Assembly: GCA_035686365.1 (NCBI GenBank)
Contig: DASRZM010000088.1
Coordinates: forward strand, 1 to 30,002
DNA length: 30,002 nucleotides
Source: DASRZM01 sp035686365
GTDB lineage: Bacteria; Pseudomonadota; Gammaproteobacteria; Xanthomonadales; Xanthomonadaceae
Reading direction: 5' to 3'
In this document: positions 15,282-23,867 of the stretch, piece after piece
Numbering within the stretch: position 1 is the first letter of the stretch
How the letters are laid out: every line of letters begins with the position of its first letter
Notes under the pieces: generated by a model
Seen by the model: the letters and a program-made list of their open reading frames with translations, nothing else
What the model was told of the DNA's origin: nothing
Databases searched by the model: none
Translations under genes and position numbers: made by a program

Positions 15282-15340
15282 TGTGCCGAACTTTCTCCGA
15301 TTCATCGAGGTCGTCGATGTGCACGGAGAAATCCGGCACA
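15282..15340. repeat. Long interrupted hairpin upstream of the rhomboid gene
   Basis: Three nested perfect stems share one axis: TGTGCCG (15282-15288) with CGGCACA (15334-15340), TTTCTCCG (15292-15299) with CGGAGAAA (15324-15331), and CATCGA (15303-15308) with TCGATG (15314-15319), closing a GGTCG loop. Small asymmetric bulges (3/2 and 3/4 nt) separate them, giving 21 pairs in 59 nt. A -10-like TATGAT follows at 15348-15353. It could be an operator or transcribed structure; it is not a standard terminator, since no T tract follows on either strand. Confidence 0.75.
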
Positions 15341-15428
15341 GGGCCGTTATGATAGTGGCGATCTGACCGGCCGGACCGCACCGGACCGCCGCGTCGTCGC
15401 CGACATTCCCCGCTGCAGGGCCTCGAGC

Positions 15429-16070
15429 ATGTTCACGGATCTCCCGCCCGTCACCCGCGCGCTCCTGATTGCCAACGCGCTGATGTTCCTGCTCCAGCAG
15501 GTCATGCCGGGGCTGGTGTACGCGTTCGCACTGTGGCCGCTGGGCGAGCATCCGATCGGCTACGGCGAGACGGTCTCGTTCCTGCCCTGGCAGATCGTCA
15601 GCTACGCCTTTCTGCACGGCAACTTCGCGCACCTGTTCTTCAACATGTTCGCGCTGCTGATGTTCGGTGCGCCGGTGGAGATGACCTGGGGACCGCGCCG
15701 GTTCGCCCACTATTACTTCCTGTGCGTGATCGGCGCCGGCTTCGTGCAGCTGATCGTGACCACGCTGGCGGTCCGCGAGGGCATGCTGTATCCGACCGTC
15801 GGCGCTTCCGGCGGCGTCTACGGCGTGTTGCTGGCCTTCGGCCTGATGTTTCCCGATCGGCGGGTGATGCTGCTGTTCCCGCCGATTCCGATGAAGGCGA
15901 TCACGCTGGTGTTCGTATTCGGCGCGATCGAGCTGTTCCTGGGCGTGACCGGTACGCAGCAGGGCGTGGCGCACTTCGCGCACCTGGGCGGCATGGCCTT
16001 CGGCTTCCTGTTGATCCAGTACTGGCGCGGCCGACCGCCGTTCCGCCGCCGACCCGACCGGCGACTGTAG
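15429..16070 (+). CDS. Rhomboid family intramembrane serine protease
   Basis: A 213-residue six-helix membrane protein. The catalytic Ser127 is in GASGGVYG (residues 125-132) and the catalytic His185 in VAHFAHLGGMAFG, so the Ser-His dyad is complete. The oxyanion region H-G-N-F-A-H-L-F-F-N-M (residues 63-73) carries the conserved His68 and Asn72. The topology is the minimal bacterial one, without an N-terminal cytoplasmic domain. The C-terminus is a short Arg/Pro-rich tail (RPPFRRRPDRRL). I chose ATG 15429 because it precedes the first hydrophobic segment; the open frame continues upstream to 15150 but that part looks non-coding and includes the long hairpin. It ends 3 nt before the convergent rapA stop. 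Substrates cannot be predicted. Confidence 0.93.
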   Translation: MFTDLPPVTRALLIANALMFLLQQVMPGLVYAFALWPLGEHPIGYGETVSFLPWQIVSYAFLHGNFAHLFFNMFALLMFGAPVEMTWGPRRFAHYYFLCVIGAGFVQLIVTTLAVREGMLYPTVGASGGVYGVLLAFGLMFPDRRVMLLFPPIPMKAITLVFVFGAIELFLGVTGTQQGVAHFAHLGGMAFGFLLIQYWRGRPPFRRRPDRRL

Positions 16071-16073
16071 GGC

Positions 16074-18929
16074 TCAGGCGCGCAGGGTCAGGAAGTCGGG
16101 GCTGGCGACCAGCCGCAGGCAGTCCAGGCGCGGACGTGCGCCGTCCAGCGCGGCGAGCAGGGCGTGGGATTCGCTGCGCAGCGCCGCGACCTCCTCCTGG
16201 CGCACGTTCGGATTGATGCGGGCCAGTGCTTCCAGGCGCTCGATCTCGGCCGCGTACAGGGCCTGCGCCCGCGCCCGCGCGCTGCCGGCGATGCGCCCGC
16301 CCTGGGCCGCCGCATGCTCCTGTGCCCGTGCCAGCAGCGGCGGCACCAGGCGCCCGAGCACGCGGCGCTGCGGTGCCAGGTCGATCTCCTGGTCGGCGGC
16401 CCGGCGCAGCGCGGCCGCCCCCGGCGCGAAGCCCTCACGCAGCGCCAGACGCGAATCGACGGCGACCTCGATCGGTGTCGGTGGCAGAAACCGGTCCACG
16501 TGCAGACCGGCCTGGGCGATGCACTCGAGTACGTACACCGCTTCCAGGACCGCCGTGCGCGCAGGCAATGCATCGTCGAGCACGAAGGTGGCGTTGCCCG
16601 CTTCGCCCGAGAGCACCAGGTCCATCGCACCCAGGACCAGCGGGTGATCGTCGCGCAGGAACAGCAGGTCCTCGCGCGTCAGTGCGGTGGGGCGGTGCAG
16701 TGTGGCGCGCCGAGGGCCACCCTTGAGGTCGGCGAACGCGTCGAGCGTGACGTATTCGGGGTCGATCAGCACAGCGTGCGTGTCGAGCGGATCAACGTGC
16801 ACGCCGAACTGCTCGAGCAGCGAGTAGGCGAACTCGTCGTCCCGCGCCTGCGCGTCGGCCCGCTGCAGGGATTGGAGCAGCTCGCCGTCGGCGGCGCCGC
16901 GCAGCGTCGCCAGTTCCAGCAGGCGGTCGCGGCCACCGGCGATACGTGCCGACAGTTCCGCGTGGGCCGCGCGGGTGCGCGCCACCAGGTCCGAGAGCGC
17001 GCGTTCGCGCGCCTCGCTGTCGGTCCCGGCCGCGGCCAGTTCGACCAGTTCCGGACCGAAGCGCCGCAGCAGCTCGCGGCCATCGGGACAGACCGTTGCG
17101 AATGCATCCAGGCCCTCGTCGTACCAGCGCAGGAGCAGCTCCTGCGCGGTGCCGGGCAGAGCGGCGGCATGGATGTGCACGTCGCCACGCTGGCCGATGC
17201 GGTCGAGCCGTCCGATGCGCTGTTCGAGCTGATCCGGATCCAGCGGAAGGTCCCACAGGATCAGGTGCTGGGCGAACTGGAAGTTGCGGCCTTCAGCACC
17301 GATCTCCGAGCAGATCAGCAGGCGCGCGCCATCGACCTCGGCGAAGTAAGCGGCGTTGCGGTCGCGCTGCAGGAGGCTCATGTCCTCGTGGAAGCGTGCG
17401 ACCGGGATGCCGCCGGACAGGCGCAGCGCCTCTTCCAGCGCCTGCACCTTGGCGCGCGAACGGCAGATCAACAGGCACTTGGCCGGAGCCAGCCGCGCCA
17501 GCAGCTGCGACAGCCAGGCCATGCGCGGATCGTCGGGATAGTCGTGTTCGGGCTCCACGTGGCCGGGTGCGACGTCGGCGAGGAACTCCGCACGCAGGCG
17601 GCCGGCGAGCATCGGATCGCCGGCCTCGGGCCACGCCAGCACCCGCAGGTGTGCGACGCGGTCGGGGAAACCGCCGACGACCGCACGGCGGTTGCGCAGC
17701 ATCACGCGGCCGGTGCCGTGGCGGTCGACCAGGGCATCGATCAGCCGCCCCCGCGCATCGGCCTCACCGGCGGCGATTGCGCCCAGCAGCGCCGGCAGGC
17801 CGTCGGATTCGGCGCCGAAGATCGCGGCCAGCTCGGCCACCTGTGCGGCATCGGGGTCGCCGTCTTCGCGCAGCGTCTCCACCATGGCCGACAGTCGCAG
17901 GTAGCGCGCCGATTCCGCGCGGAAGGCTTCGCGGTCCGTGTAACGTGCCGGGTCGAGCAGGCGCAGGCGCGCGAAGTGGCCATCCAGACCCAGCTGTTCG
18001 GGCGTGGCGGTGAGCAGGATCAGCCCGGGCGTGCGCTCGGACAGGAGTTCGACCAGTGCGTACTCCGGGCTGGCGGACTCGGGCGACCAGCTCAGGTGGT
18101 GGGCCTCGTCGACGACCAGCAGGTCCCATCCTGCGGCGAGCGCCTGTTCGCGGCGGCGTGCGTCGCCGGCCAGCCAGCCGGTCTCGACGATGAGGGTCTG
18201 CGCATCCTCGAAAGGATTGCCGGCGCCGCCGGACTCGATCGCCTCGCAGCGTTCCTCGTCGTAGATCGAGAAGTCCAGGTTGAAGCGGCGCTTGAGCTCG
18301 ACCAGCCACTGGTGCTGCAGGCTCTGGGGCACCAGCACCAGGACCCTGCGTGCGCGCCCACTGGCCAGCGCCTGGGCCAGGATCATGCACGCCTCGATGG
18401 TCTTGCCCAGTCCGACCTCGTCGGCCAGCAGCAGCCGCGGCGGGCGGCGCCGGCGGGCGATCGATGCGATCTGCAGCTGATGCGGGACCAGGTCCACGCG
18501 TGCGCCCAGGATCCCCCACGCCGGGTCGGCCCGGGCCTCGGCACGCCGGCGCAGACAGCGGCGGCGGAACTCGAAGCGGGCATTGGGATCGACGCGTCCG
18601 CTGGCCAGGCGCTGGTCGGCCTGCGACACCGGCTGGTCGGCATCGAGTGCGCCTTCGGCGACGCGGCGTTCGCCGATGCGGTAGTGGAGCACCCCGTCGA
18701 TCAGCTCGGTCGCATCGACGATGCAGTCGCGTTCGTCCACCCGCACGCGCTCCCCGGGCCGGAACCCGGCCCGGATCAGCGGCGCGGACGCCATCGCGTA
18801 CTGGCGCACGTCGCCGGTGCCGGTGTAGACGATCTGCACGGTGCGCGCGTCCACACGCAGCACCGTGCCCAGTCCCAGCTCGGGCTCGGCGGTGGAAAAC
18901 CACCGCTGGCCCGCGGCGAATCCCGTCAT
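16074..18929 (-). CDS. rapA: RNA polymerase-associated ATPase RapA (HepA)
   Basis: A 951-residue Swi2/Snf2 ATPase that binds RNA polymerase and helps recycle it. The N-terminal region (QRWFSTAEPELGLGTVLRVDARTVQIVY) corresponds to the Tudor-like RapA domain. Motif I is LLADEVGLGKTIEACMI (Walker A at residues 170-177 of the chosen protein), motif II LLVVDEAHHLSW and motif III LLTATPEQLG. The helicase C half contains LLICSEIGAEGRNFQFAQHLILWDLPLDPDQLEQRIGRLDRIGQ, very close to E. coli RapA. The C-terminal domain is present and the length matches the usual ~960. I chose ATG 18929, 13 nt after the upstream peptidase stop; an in-frame start at 18962 would overlap that gene. It is probably co-transcribed with the M13 peptidase. 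Confidence 0.95.
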   Translation of the reverse strand: MTGFAAGQRWFSTAEPELGLGTVLRVDARTVQIVYTGTGDVRQYAMASAPLIRAGFRPGERVRVDERDCIVDATELIDGVLHYRIGERRVAEGALDADQPVSQADQRLASGRVDPNARFEFRRRCLRRRAEARADPAWGILGARVDLVPHQLQIASIARRRRPPRLLLADEVGLGKTIEACMILAQALASGRARRVLVLVPQSLQHQWLVELKRRFNLDFSIYDEERCEAIESGGAGNPFEDAQTLIVETGWLAGDARRREQALAAGWDLLVVDEAHHLSWSPESASPEYALVELLSERTPGLILLTATPEQLGLDGHFARLRLLDPARYTDREAFRAESARYLRLSAMVETLREDGDPDAAQVAELAAIFGAESDGLPALLGAIAAGEADARGRLIDALVDRHGTGRVMLRNRRAVVGGFPDRVAHLRVLAWPEAGDPMLAGRLRAEFLADVAPGHVEPEHDYPDDPRMAWLSQLLARLAPAKCLLICRSRAKVQALEEALRLSGGIPVARFHEDMSLLQRDRNAAYFAEVDGARLLICSEIGAEGRNFQFAQHLILWDLPLDPDQLEQRIGRLDRIGQRGDVHIHAAALPGTAQELLLRWYDEGLDAFATVCPDGRELLRRFGPELVELAAAGTDSEARERALSDLVARTRAAHAELSARIAGGRDRLLELATLRGAADGELLQSLQRADAQARDDEFAYSLLEQFGVHVDPLDTHAVLIDPEYVTLDAFADLKGGPRRATLHRPTALTREDLLFLRDDHPLVLGAMDLVLSGEAGNATFVLDDALPARTAVLEAVYVLECIAQAGLHVDRFLPPTPIEVAVDSRLALREGFAPGAAALRRAADQEIDLAPQRRVLGRLVPPLLARAQEHAAAQGGRIAGSARARAQALYAAEIERLEALARINPNVRQEEVAALRSESHALLAALDGARPRLDCLRLVASPDFLTLRA

Positions 18930-18942
18930 CGACAGGGCCCGC

Positions 18943-20940
18943 TCAGTTCCAGAGGCGCGCACGCTGCGCCTCGGCGCGCACGAAGCCCTGCCCGGGCGTG
19001 CAGTCGAAGGCGTCCGCGAACTCCGGCATGTTGGCCAGCGGACCCAGGACGCGGAAGCTCGCCGGTGGGTGGACGCCGGTCATGACCACCGCAGTCAGGG
19101 TGTCGCGGTCGTAACGCCGGCGCCACAGCTCGGCCCACGCGAGGAAAAAGCGCTGCGCGGCCGTGTGCGGACCGACCCGGGGCGCGGCCGTCGCGCCGCT
19201 GCGTCCCATCGCGCCGAAGGCCAGCTCCAGCCCGCCCAGGTCGGCGACGTTCTCCAGAAACGTGCGACGGCCATCGACCCTGACCTGTCCCAGCGCCGTG
19301 TAACCGTCGTACTGGAATGCCAGGGACTGGGTGCGGGCGACGAAGGCCTCGTAGTCCGGCGGCGTCCACCAGGCCCGGATCCGACCCTCGGCGTCGATCT
19401 TGCTGCCCTGGGCATCGAAGCCGTGGCTGAGTTCGTGGGCGAGCAGCGCGCCCAGCGCACCGTAGTTGGCGGCGGGCTCGCGCGCCGGGTCGAAGATCGG
19501 CGGCTGCAGGAAGGCGGTGGCGACGGCCAGCCGGTTGTGGACCGGCTCGTAGTAGGCGCTGACACGGTGCGCCTGCAGGGCCGGCGGCTCGGACGAGTCG
19601 ATCCCCTGCAGCGCCTGCTGCTGGCGCCATCGCGCGATCGCCAACACGTTGGCGGCGTGGGCGTCGGCGGCCAGCTCCAGGCCGGACAGGTCGGGTGCGG
19701 ACTCGGGCGAGCCGATGACCAGTTCGGTGGCGGCCAGCTTGGCGCGCCCGGCTGCCCGGGCCTCCGCGCTGAGCCAGTCGGCGGCAGCCAGCCGGGCGTC
19801 GAGCTGGGCCACCACGGCGCGCGCGATCGCCGCGGCCCCCTCGCCGGTGGCAGCGTCCAGGTTGCGCTGTGCGTACGCGTGCCCCAGCGCATCGCCGAGC
19901 AGGTCGCCGACCACCTCGAGCATCGCCGCGGCGCGGTCCGGGCGGGCCTGCTCGCCGCCCAGAATCTGGTCGAACAGCGACCAGTGGGCCGCACGGAACG
20001 GCTCGGTCAGGTGCGGCGCCATCACATGGGCGAGGTGGAATCGCAGGTAGGCGTGCCAGGTCTCGGCCGGCACGGTCCCGAGCAGCGCATCGGCCTCGGT
20101 GAAGAAGGCCGTGTGCGCCAGCGAAACCGCGCCATCGGTTTCCAGGCCCTGGGCCTTGAAGAAGTGCCGGAGCTCGAGCCTCGGGAAGAGCTTGACGGCC
20201 TGGCTGACCGGGACCATCTGATAGCTGTTGTTGGGATCGCGCAGCTGCACCAGGCTCAGCGAGGCGCGCGCGAGCTTCGTTTCCAGTTCGACCACCTGCC
20301 GCGCCTGCGCCGGGGCCTGGACCGGGTCGGTCCCGGCCAGTGTCAGCAGCCGCGCAACGTGGTCGCGGTACTGGGTGCGGATTGCCTGTGTCTGCGGGTC
20401 CTCGCGCAGGTAGTAGTCCCGGTCGGGTAGGCCCAGTCCGCCCTGGCGCAGGTAGACGGCCCGGCGTTGCGGGTCGTTCAGGTCGGTGCCCACGCCGAAC
20501 CGGAACAGCAGCGGCACGCCGCCGGCGTGCGCCTGGGCGATGGCCGCGGCCAACTCGCGCGGTTTCTTCGCCTTGTCGATACGCCCGAGCAGCGGGTCGA
20601 TCGCGCCGGTGCCGGCGGCGGCGATCGCGGTCTCGTCCAGGGCGGCGTTCCAGAACGTCCCGAGCACGCGGTCGATCCCGCCTTGGGGTTCGCGTGCGGC
20701 GGCCTCGAGCAGGACCAGCTGGCGCTGTCGGCTGGCCCGCTCGAGCTGCGCGAACACGCCGTCGGCGTCGCGGACGGCCTCTGCCTGCGCCAGCCAGTCG
20801 GCATTGGCGTAGGCGTAAAAATCCTGGCACGCGGCGGCGGGCCGGTCGGGCGATGGCGGCTTTTGCGGCGCGGCGCCCGCTGCCCCGGCGAACAGGGCCA
20901 GGAAGGTGGACACAGCTGCGCGGCGGAGGCGTGGATGCAT
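18943..20940 (-). CDS. M13 family metallopeptidase, diverged paralogue
   Basis: A 665-residue neprilysin-type zinc endopeptidase with a signal peptide (cut likely after AGAAGAA, near residue 23), so periplasmic. The zinc site is intact: HELSH at 502-506 and Glu563 in ENVADLGG, with Asp567 also kept. The substrate-binding motif normally written N-A-(F/Y)-Y is S-A-Y-Y here (residues 461-464, followed by Glu-Pro instead of Asn-Pro), and the C-terminal C-x-x-x-x-x-x-V-R region is shortened (CTPGQGFVRAEAQRARLWN). It resembles the M13 gene immediately upstream along its length, so it is a tandem duplicate. A terminator separates the two. The ATG at 20940 lacks a good ribosome site. Activity or specificity may differ from the paralogue; this is inference. 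Confidence 0.93.
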   Translation of the reverse strand: MHPRLRRAAVSTFLALFAGAAGAAPQKPPSPDRPAAACQDFYAYANADWLAQAEAVRDADGVFAQLERASRQRQLVLLEAAAREPQGGIDRVLGTFWNAALDETAIAAAGTGAIDPLLGRIDKAKKPRELAAAIAQAHAGGVPLLFRFGVGTDLNDPQRRAVYLRQGGLGLPDRDYYLREDPQTQAIRTQYRDHVARLLTLAGTDPVQAPAQARQVVELETKLARASLSLVQLRDPNNSYQMVPVSQAVKLFPRLELRHFFKAQGLETDGAVSLAHTAFFTEADALLGTVPAETWHAYLRFHLAHVMAPHLTEPFRAAHWSLFDQILGGEQARPDRAAAMLEVVGDLLGDALGHAYAQRNLDAATGEGAAAIARAVVAQLDARLAAADWLSAEARAAGRAKLAATELVIGSPESAPDLSGLELAADAHAANVLAIARWRQQQALQGIDSSEPPALQAHRVSAYYEPVHNRLAVATAFLQPPIFDPAREPAANYGALGALLAHELSHGFDAQGSKIDAEGRIRAWWTPPDYEAFVARTQSLAFQYDGYTALGQVRVDGRRTFLENVADLGGLELAFGAMGRSGATAAPRVGPHTAAQRFFLAWAELWRRRYDRDTLTAVVMTGVHPPASFRVLGPLANMPEFADAFDCTPGQGFVRAEAQRARLWN

Positions 20941-20954
20941 GCGGGTGGGGAACG

Positions 20955-20980
20955 AAAAAGGGGCGCCAGTCTAGCGCCCC
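20955..20980 (-). terminator. Rho-independent terminator after the upstream M13 gene
   Basis: On the minus strand GGGGCGC (20980-20974) pairs with GCGCCCC (20966-20960) across a 7-nt loop and is followed directly by TTTTT (20959-20955). It lies 118 nt past the stop of the M13 gene at 21098 and just before the next M13 start at 20940, so most transcription of the first paralogue should stop before the second. Confidence 0.85.
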
Positions 20981-21018
20981 TGCGCGTGATCTCCACTTGA
21001 ATTCGCGTCCCGGGATGT

Positions 21019-21050
21019 TCCGGGCGGGCCGTTCCGTGGCTCCGCCCGGA
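21019..21050. repeat. Hairpin in the 3' region of the upstream M13 gene
   Basis: TCCGGGCGG-GCC (21019-21030) pairs with GGC (21038-21040) and CCGCCCGGA (21042-21050), with one bulged T and a 7-nt loop. The structure has 12 base pairs. No T tract follows, so it is not itself a classical terminator; it may stabilise the 3' end or be a single REP-like element. Confidence 0.6.
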
Positions 21051-21097
21051 GCCGCCTTCCCTGGCGCGGCGCCGGCCGGCTCGCGCCGGTCCGTGCC

Positions 21098-23131
21098 TTA
21101 CCAGATGACCACGCGCTGGTCCGCTGTCCGCACCATCGTGTCGTCGCTACCGCATTCGAAGGCCCGGGCGAACGAGGCCATGTTCGAGGGCGCGCCGATG
21201 GCGCGGAAGTTCGCCGGTGCATGCGAGTCGGTGTTCAGCCGCACGCGCAGCTCCTCGGGCTTGAAGTTGCGACGCCAGACCACGGCCCAGTTCATGAAGA
21301 AGCGCTGTTCGGGCGTGTACCCGTTGATCGGCTCGAGGTCCTTGCCGGCGGTGGCCATGCGGAAGGCGTCGTAGGCCACCGACAGGCCGCCCAGGTCGGC
21401 GATGTTCTCGCCCAGCGTCAGGTCGCCCTTGACGTGCAGCCCGTCGATCGACTCGTAGCCGTCGAACTGCTCCACCAGCTTGCCGGTGCGCTGCTGGAAC
21501 CGCTCGCGGTCCTCGGGGCTCCACCAGTTGGCGAAGTTGCCTGCCGCATCGAACTGGCTGCCCATGTCGTCGTAGCCGTGGATCATTTCGTGGCCGATCA
21601 CCGCGCCGATGCCGCCGTAGTTGAGCGCGGCGTCGGCCATCGGATCGAAGAACGGTGGCTGCAGGATGGCGGCCGGGAAAACGATCTCGTTCTTGAGCGG
21701 GTTGTAGTAGGCGTTGACCGTCTGCGGCGTCATGCCCCACTCGGTCGGATCCACCGGCTTGCCGATCTTGGCCAGCTGGTAGTCGTAGTTGAACTTGGCC
21801 GCACGCACGACGTTGTCCAGGTAGCTTTCACGCGAAGTGGCCAGGCCGTCCCAGCTGCGCCACTTGTCCGGATAGCCGATCTTCGGGGTGAAGCTGGCCC
21901 ACTTCTCCAGCGCCTTTTCCTTGGTCGTGGCGCCCATCCATTCCAGGTCCTGGATCCGTGCCTTCAGCGCGGTGCCCAGGTTCTGCACCAGCTCCAGCGC
22001 CTGTGCCTTGGCCTCTGGGGGGAACGTGCGGGCGACGTAGAGCTGGCCCAGTGCCTCGCCCATGGATCCGTTGACGGATTCCAGCGTGCGCTTCCAGCGC
22101 GGGCGCATCTGGGCCTGGCCACGCAGGGCCTTGCCGTAGAAAGCGAAGTTCTCCTCGGCCAGCGCATCGGACAGGTACGGCGCGCCGCCGCTGATGGTCT
22201 GGTAGGCGAACCACGCCTGCCAGTGGGCCAGCGGCGTGTCCTTCAGCATGCGGTCGAAGGCCTCGAAGAACTGCGGCTGGCCCAGCGAGAACATCGCCGG
22301 GCGCTCCACGCCCAGCGTGTCGAAGAATTTCGACCATGGAAAGTGCGGGGTCAGTGCGTCGGCCTGCTCCAGCGAGACCGGGTTGTAGTAGACCTTGGGA
22401 TCGCGCAGCTGCACCGGCGACAGGGAGGCCTGCGCAAGCCCGGTTTCGAGCGCGAGCACGGCATCGGCCTGCGCGCGCGCCGCGCCGGCATCGTCGGTCC
22501 AGCCGCCGAGCTGCAGGATGCGCGCGACATGATCGACGAAGGCGGCGCGGATGCGTACGTAGTCTTCCTTGTCCTCCAGGTAGTACGCGCGTTCGGGCAG
22601 GCTCAGTCCGCCCTGTCCGGCGTAGGCGATGTTGACCTTGGAGTTGCTGAAGTCCGGGCTGGGGAAGAAGCCGAATGCAAAGCCCTGGCCCCGGGCGTGG
22701 GTTTCCGCGAGCCAGGCGCTCAGGTCGGGGGAATCCTGCAGCCCGCGGATGCGCTGCAGGTAGGGCACCAGCGGGGCCGCACCGGCCGCATTGAGCGCCT
22801 TGGCGCCCATGCCGGTGGCGTAGATGTCGCCGATCTTGCGCTCGATGCCGCCATCGGACGCCTTGCTGGCGGCAGCGGCCTCGACCAGTTCGCGCTGCAG
22901 CTCCAGCGAGCGCTCCTGCAGCCGCTCGAAGGTGCCCCAGGTGGTGCGGTCGGCCGGGACCGGGTTCTCCGCCAGCCAGTTGGCGTTGACGAAGGCGTTC
23001 AGGTCCGCACAGGCGGCGATCTCGCGGTTGAGTTCGGCCGGCTTGATCCAGTCGATCTCGGCGGCGGCGGCGGTACCGGCCAGGCCGAGGGCGAGGGCCG
23101 CCGCGAGCGGCGCGAGGCGAAGCTTGGACAT
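21098..23131 (-). CDS. M13 family metallopeptidase
   Basis: A 677-residue secreted zinc endopeptidase of the neprilysin/PepO family. A signal peptide (LRLAPLAAALALGLAGTAAAA) predicts periplasmic location. All family motifs are present: the zinc site HEMIH at residues 514-518, Glu575 in GENIADLGG with Asp579, and the substrate-binding V-N-A-Y-Y-N-P (residues 472-478). The C-terminal segment ECGSDDTMVR ... VVIW matches the usual C-x-x-x-x-x-M-V-R ending. M13 proteins cleave peptides on the amino side of hydrophobic residues. The ATG at 23131 has GGAG about 8 nt upstream. It is followed by a hairpin, a rho-independent terminator and a diverged paralogue. Confidence 0.96.
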   Translation of the reverse strand: MSKLRLAPLAAALALGLAGTAAAAEIDWIKPAELNREIAACADLNAFVNANWLAENPVPADRTTWGTFERLQERSLELQRELVEAAAASKASDGGIERKIGDIYATGMGAKALNAAGAAPLVPYLQRIRGLQDSPDLSAWLAETHARGQGFAFGFFPSPDFSNSKVNIAYAGQGGLSLPERAYYLEDKEDYVRIRAAFVDHVARILQLGGWTDDAGAARAQADAVLALETGLAQASLSPVQLRDPKVYYNPVSLEQADALTPHFPWSKFFDTLGVERPAMFSLGQPQFFEAFDRMLKDTPLAHWQAWFAYQTISGGAPYLSDALAEENFAFYGKALRGQAQMRPRWKRTLESVNGSMGEALGQLYVARTFPPEAKAQALELVQNLGTALKARIQDLEWMGATTKEKALEKWASFTPKIGYPDKWRSWDGLATSRESYLDNVVRAAKFNYDYQLAKIGKPVDPTEWGMTPQTVNAYYNPLKNEIVFPAAILQPPFFDPMADAALNYGGIGAVIGHEMIHGYDDMGSQFDAAGNFANWWSPEDRERFQQRTGKLVEQFDGYESIDGLHVKGDLTLGENIADLGGLSVAYDAFRMATAGKDLEPINGYTPEQRFFMNWAVVWRRNFKPEELRVRLNTDSHAPANFRAIGAPSNMASFARAFECGSDDTMVRTADQRVVIW

Positions 23132-23208
23132 GCGGGTCTCCGGGTGTGGATGCGTGAAGGCGGACGGCCGGACGGTGCCGGGCGCGGCATCTTGGAAGGC
23201 GTGGGTGT

Positions 23209-23238
23209 GCCCGGCCAGTGACGAAGGTCACTGCGGGC
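23209..23238. terminator. Strong hairpin between the M13 gene and thpR
   Basis: GCCCG (23209-23213) and CAGTGAC (23216-23222) pair with GTCACTG (23227-23233) and CGGGC (23234-23238), with a 2-nt bulge and a GAAG loop. It lies 20 nt past the thpR stop on the minus strand. No T tract is present, so it may be a factor-dependent end, an attenuating structure or an operator for the M13 gene whose ATG is at 23131. Confidence 0.5.
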
Positions 23239-23258
23239 GACGGCACGCCACCGGCGGT

Positions 23259-23816
23259 TCAGCCCAGAGGCCAGCGTCGCAACGTGCGGTAGCGCGCCCC
23301 CTCGGGCAGGGTCAGACTGCTGACCAGGGCCAGGTTGTCGGCGTCCAGGGCCAGTGCCGGCAACCTCACGGGCGCGCGCCCGATGATGCGCCCGGAGCCG
23401 CGCGCCAGCGTGACGTGGGGGCGGAAGCGGCGCCGTTCCGGGGCGAAGCCCAGGGCGCGGGCGCGCGCTTCCAGCCCGGTCGCCAGCGCGGCCAGGGCCG
23501 CGGGGCACGAAAACGCGGCGGCCACCACGCGCGGCACGCGCGGCGGCCAGTACTCGATGCGCTGCAGCTCGCAGCGAGTGCTCTTGGCCGCGGCCGCGGC
23601 CGGCGCCAGCATCGCCTCGACTTCCCGGACGCGATCTTCGGGCACCGCGCCGAAGAACCGCAGGGTCAGGTGCAGTGCCTCGGGGTCCGCCCACCGCAGC
23701 GGGGCAGCCCCCAGGGCCTGGCGCAACTCGCCCTGCAGCCGCACCAGCGCCGCCCGCGCGGCGTCGTCGGGGAGGACCGCGGCAAACAGGCGCAGCGCCG
23801 GTGCATCGGGGGCCAT
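23259..23816 (-). CDS. thpR: RNA 2',3'-cyclic phosphodiesterase ThpR (LigT)
   Basis: A 185-residue 2H phosphoesterase. Both catalytic H-x-T motifs are present: H-L-T at residues 49-51 (LHLTLRFFG) and H-V-T at 134-136 (FRPHVTLARG). The N-terminal RLFAAVLPDDAARAAL is the typical first strand and helix. Members open 2',3'-cyclic phosphates on RNA and can act as reversible 2'-5' RNA ligases in vitro; the cellular role is unsettled. I chose ATG 23816 because the extra 12 residues upstream look non-coding. It lies 51 nt after the DUF885 gene on the same strand and is probably in its transcript. Confidence 0.93.
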   Translation of the reverse strand: MAPDAPALRLFAAVLPDDAARAALVRLQGELRQALGAAPLRWADPEALHLTLRFFGAVPEDRVREVEAMLAPAAAAAKSTRCELQRIEYWPPRVPRVVAAAFSCPAALAALATGLEARARALGFAPERRRFRPHVTLARGSGRIIGRAPVRLPALALDADNLALVSSLTLPEGARYRTLRRWPLG

Positions 23817-23867
23817 CGCCGCAGCTTGCCCCCGGCGCGCGCAGCGACTCAAGCCATGCCTGCGCGC

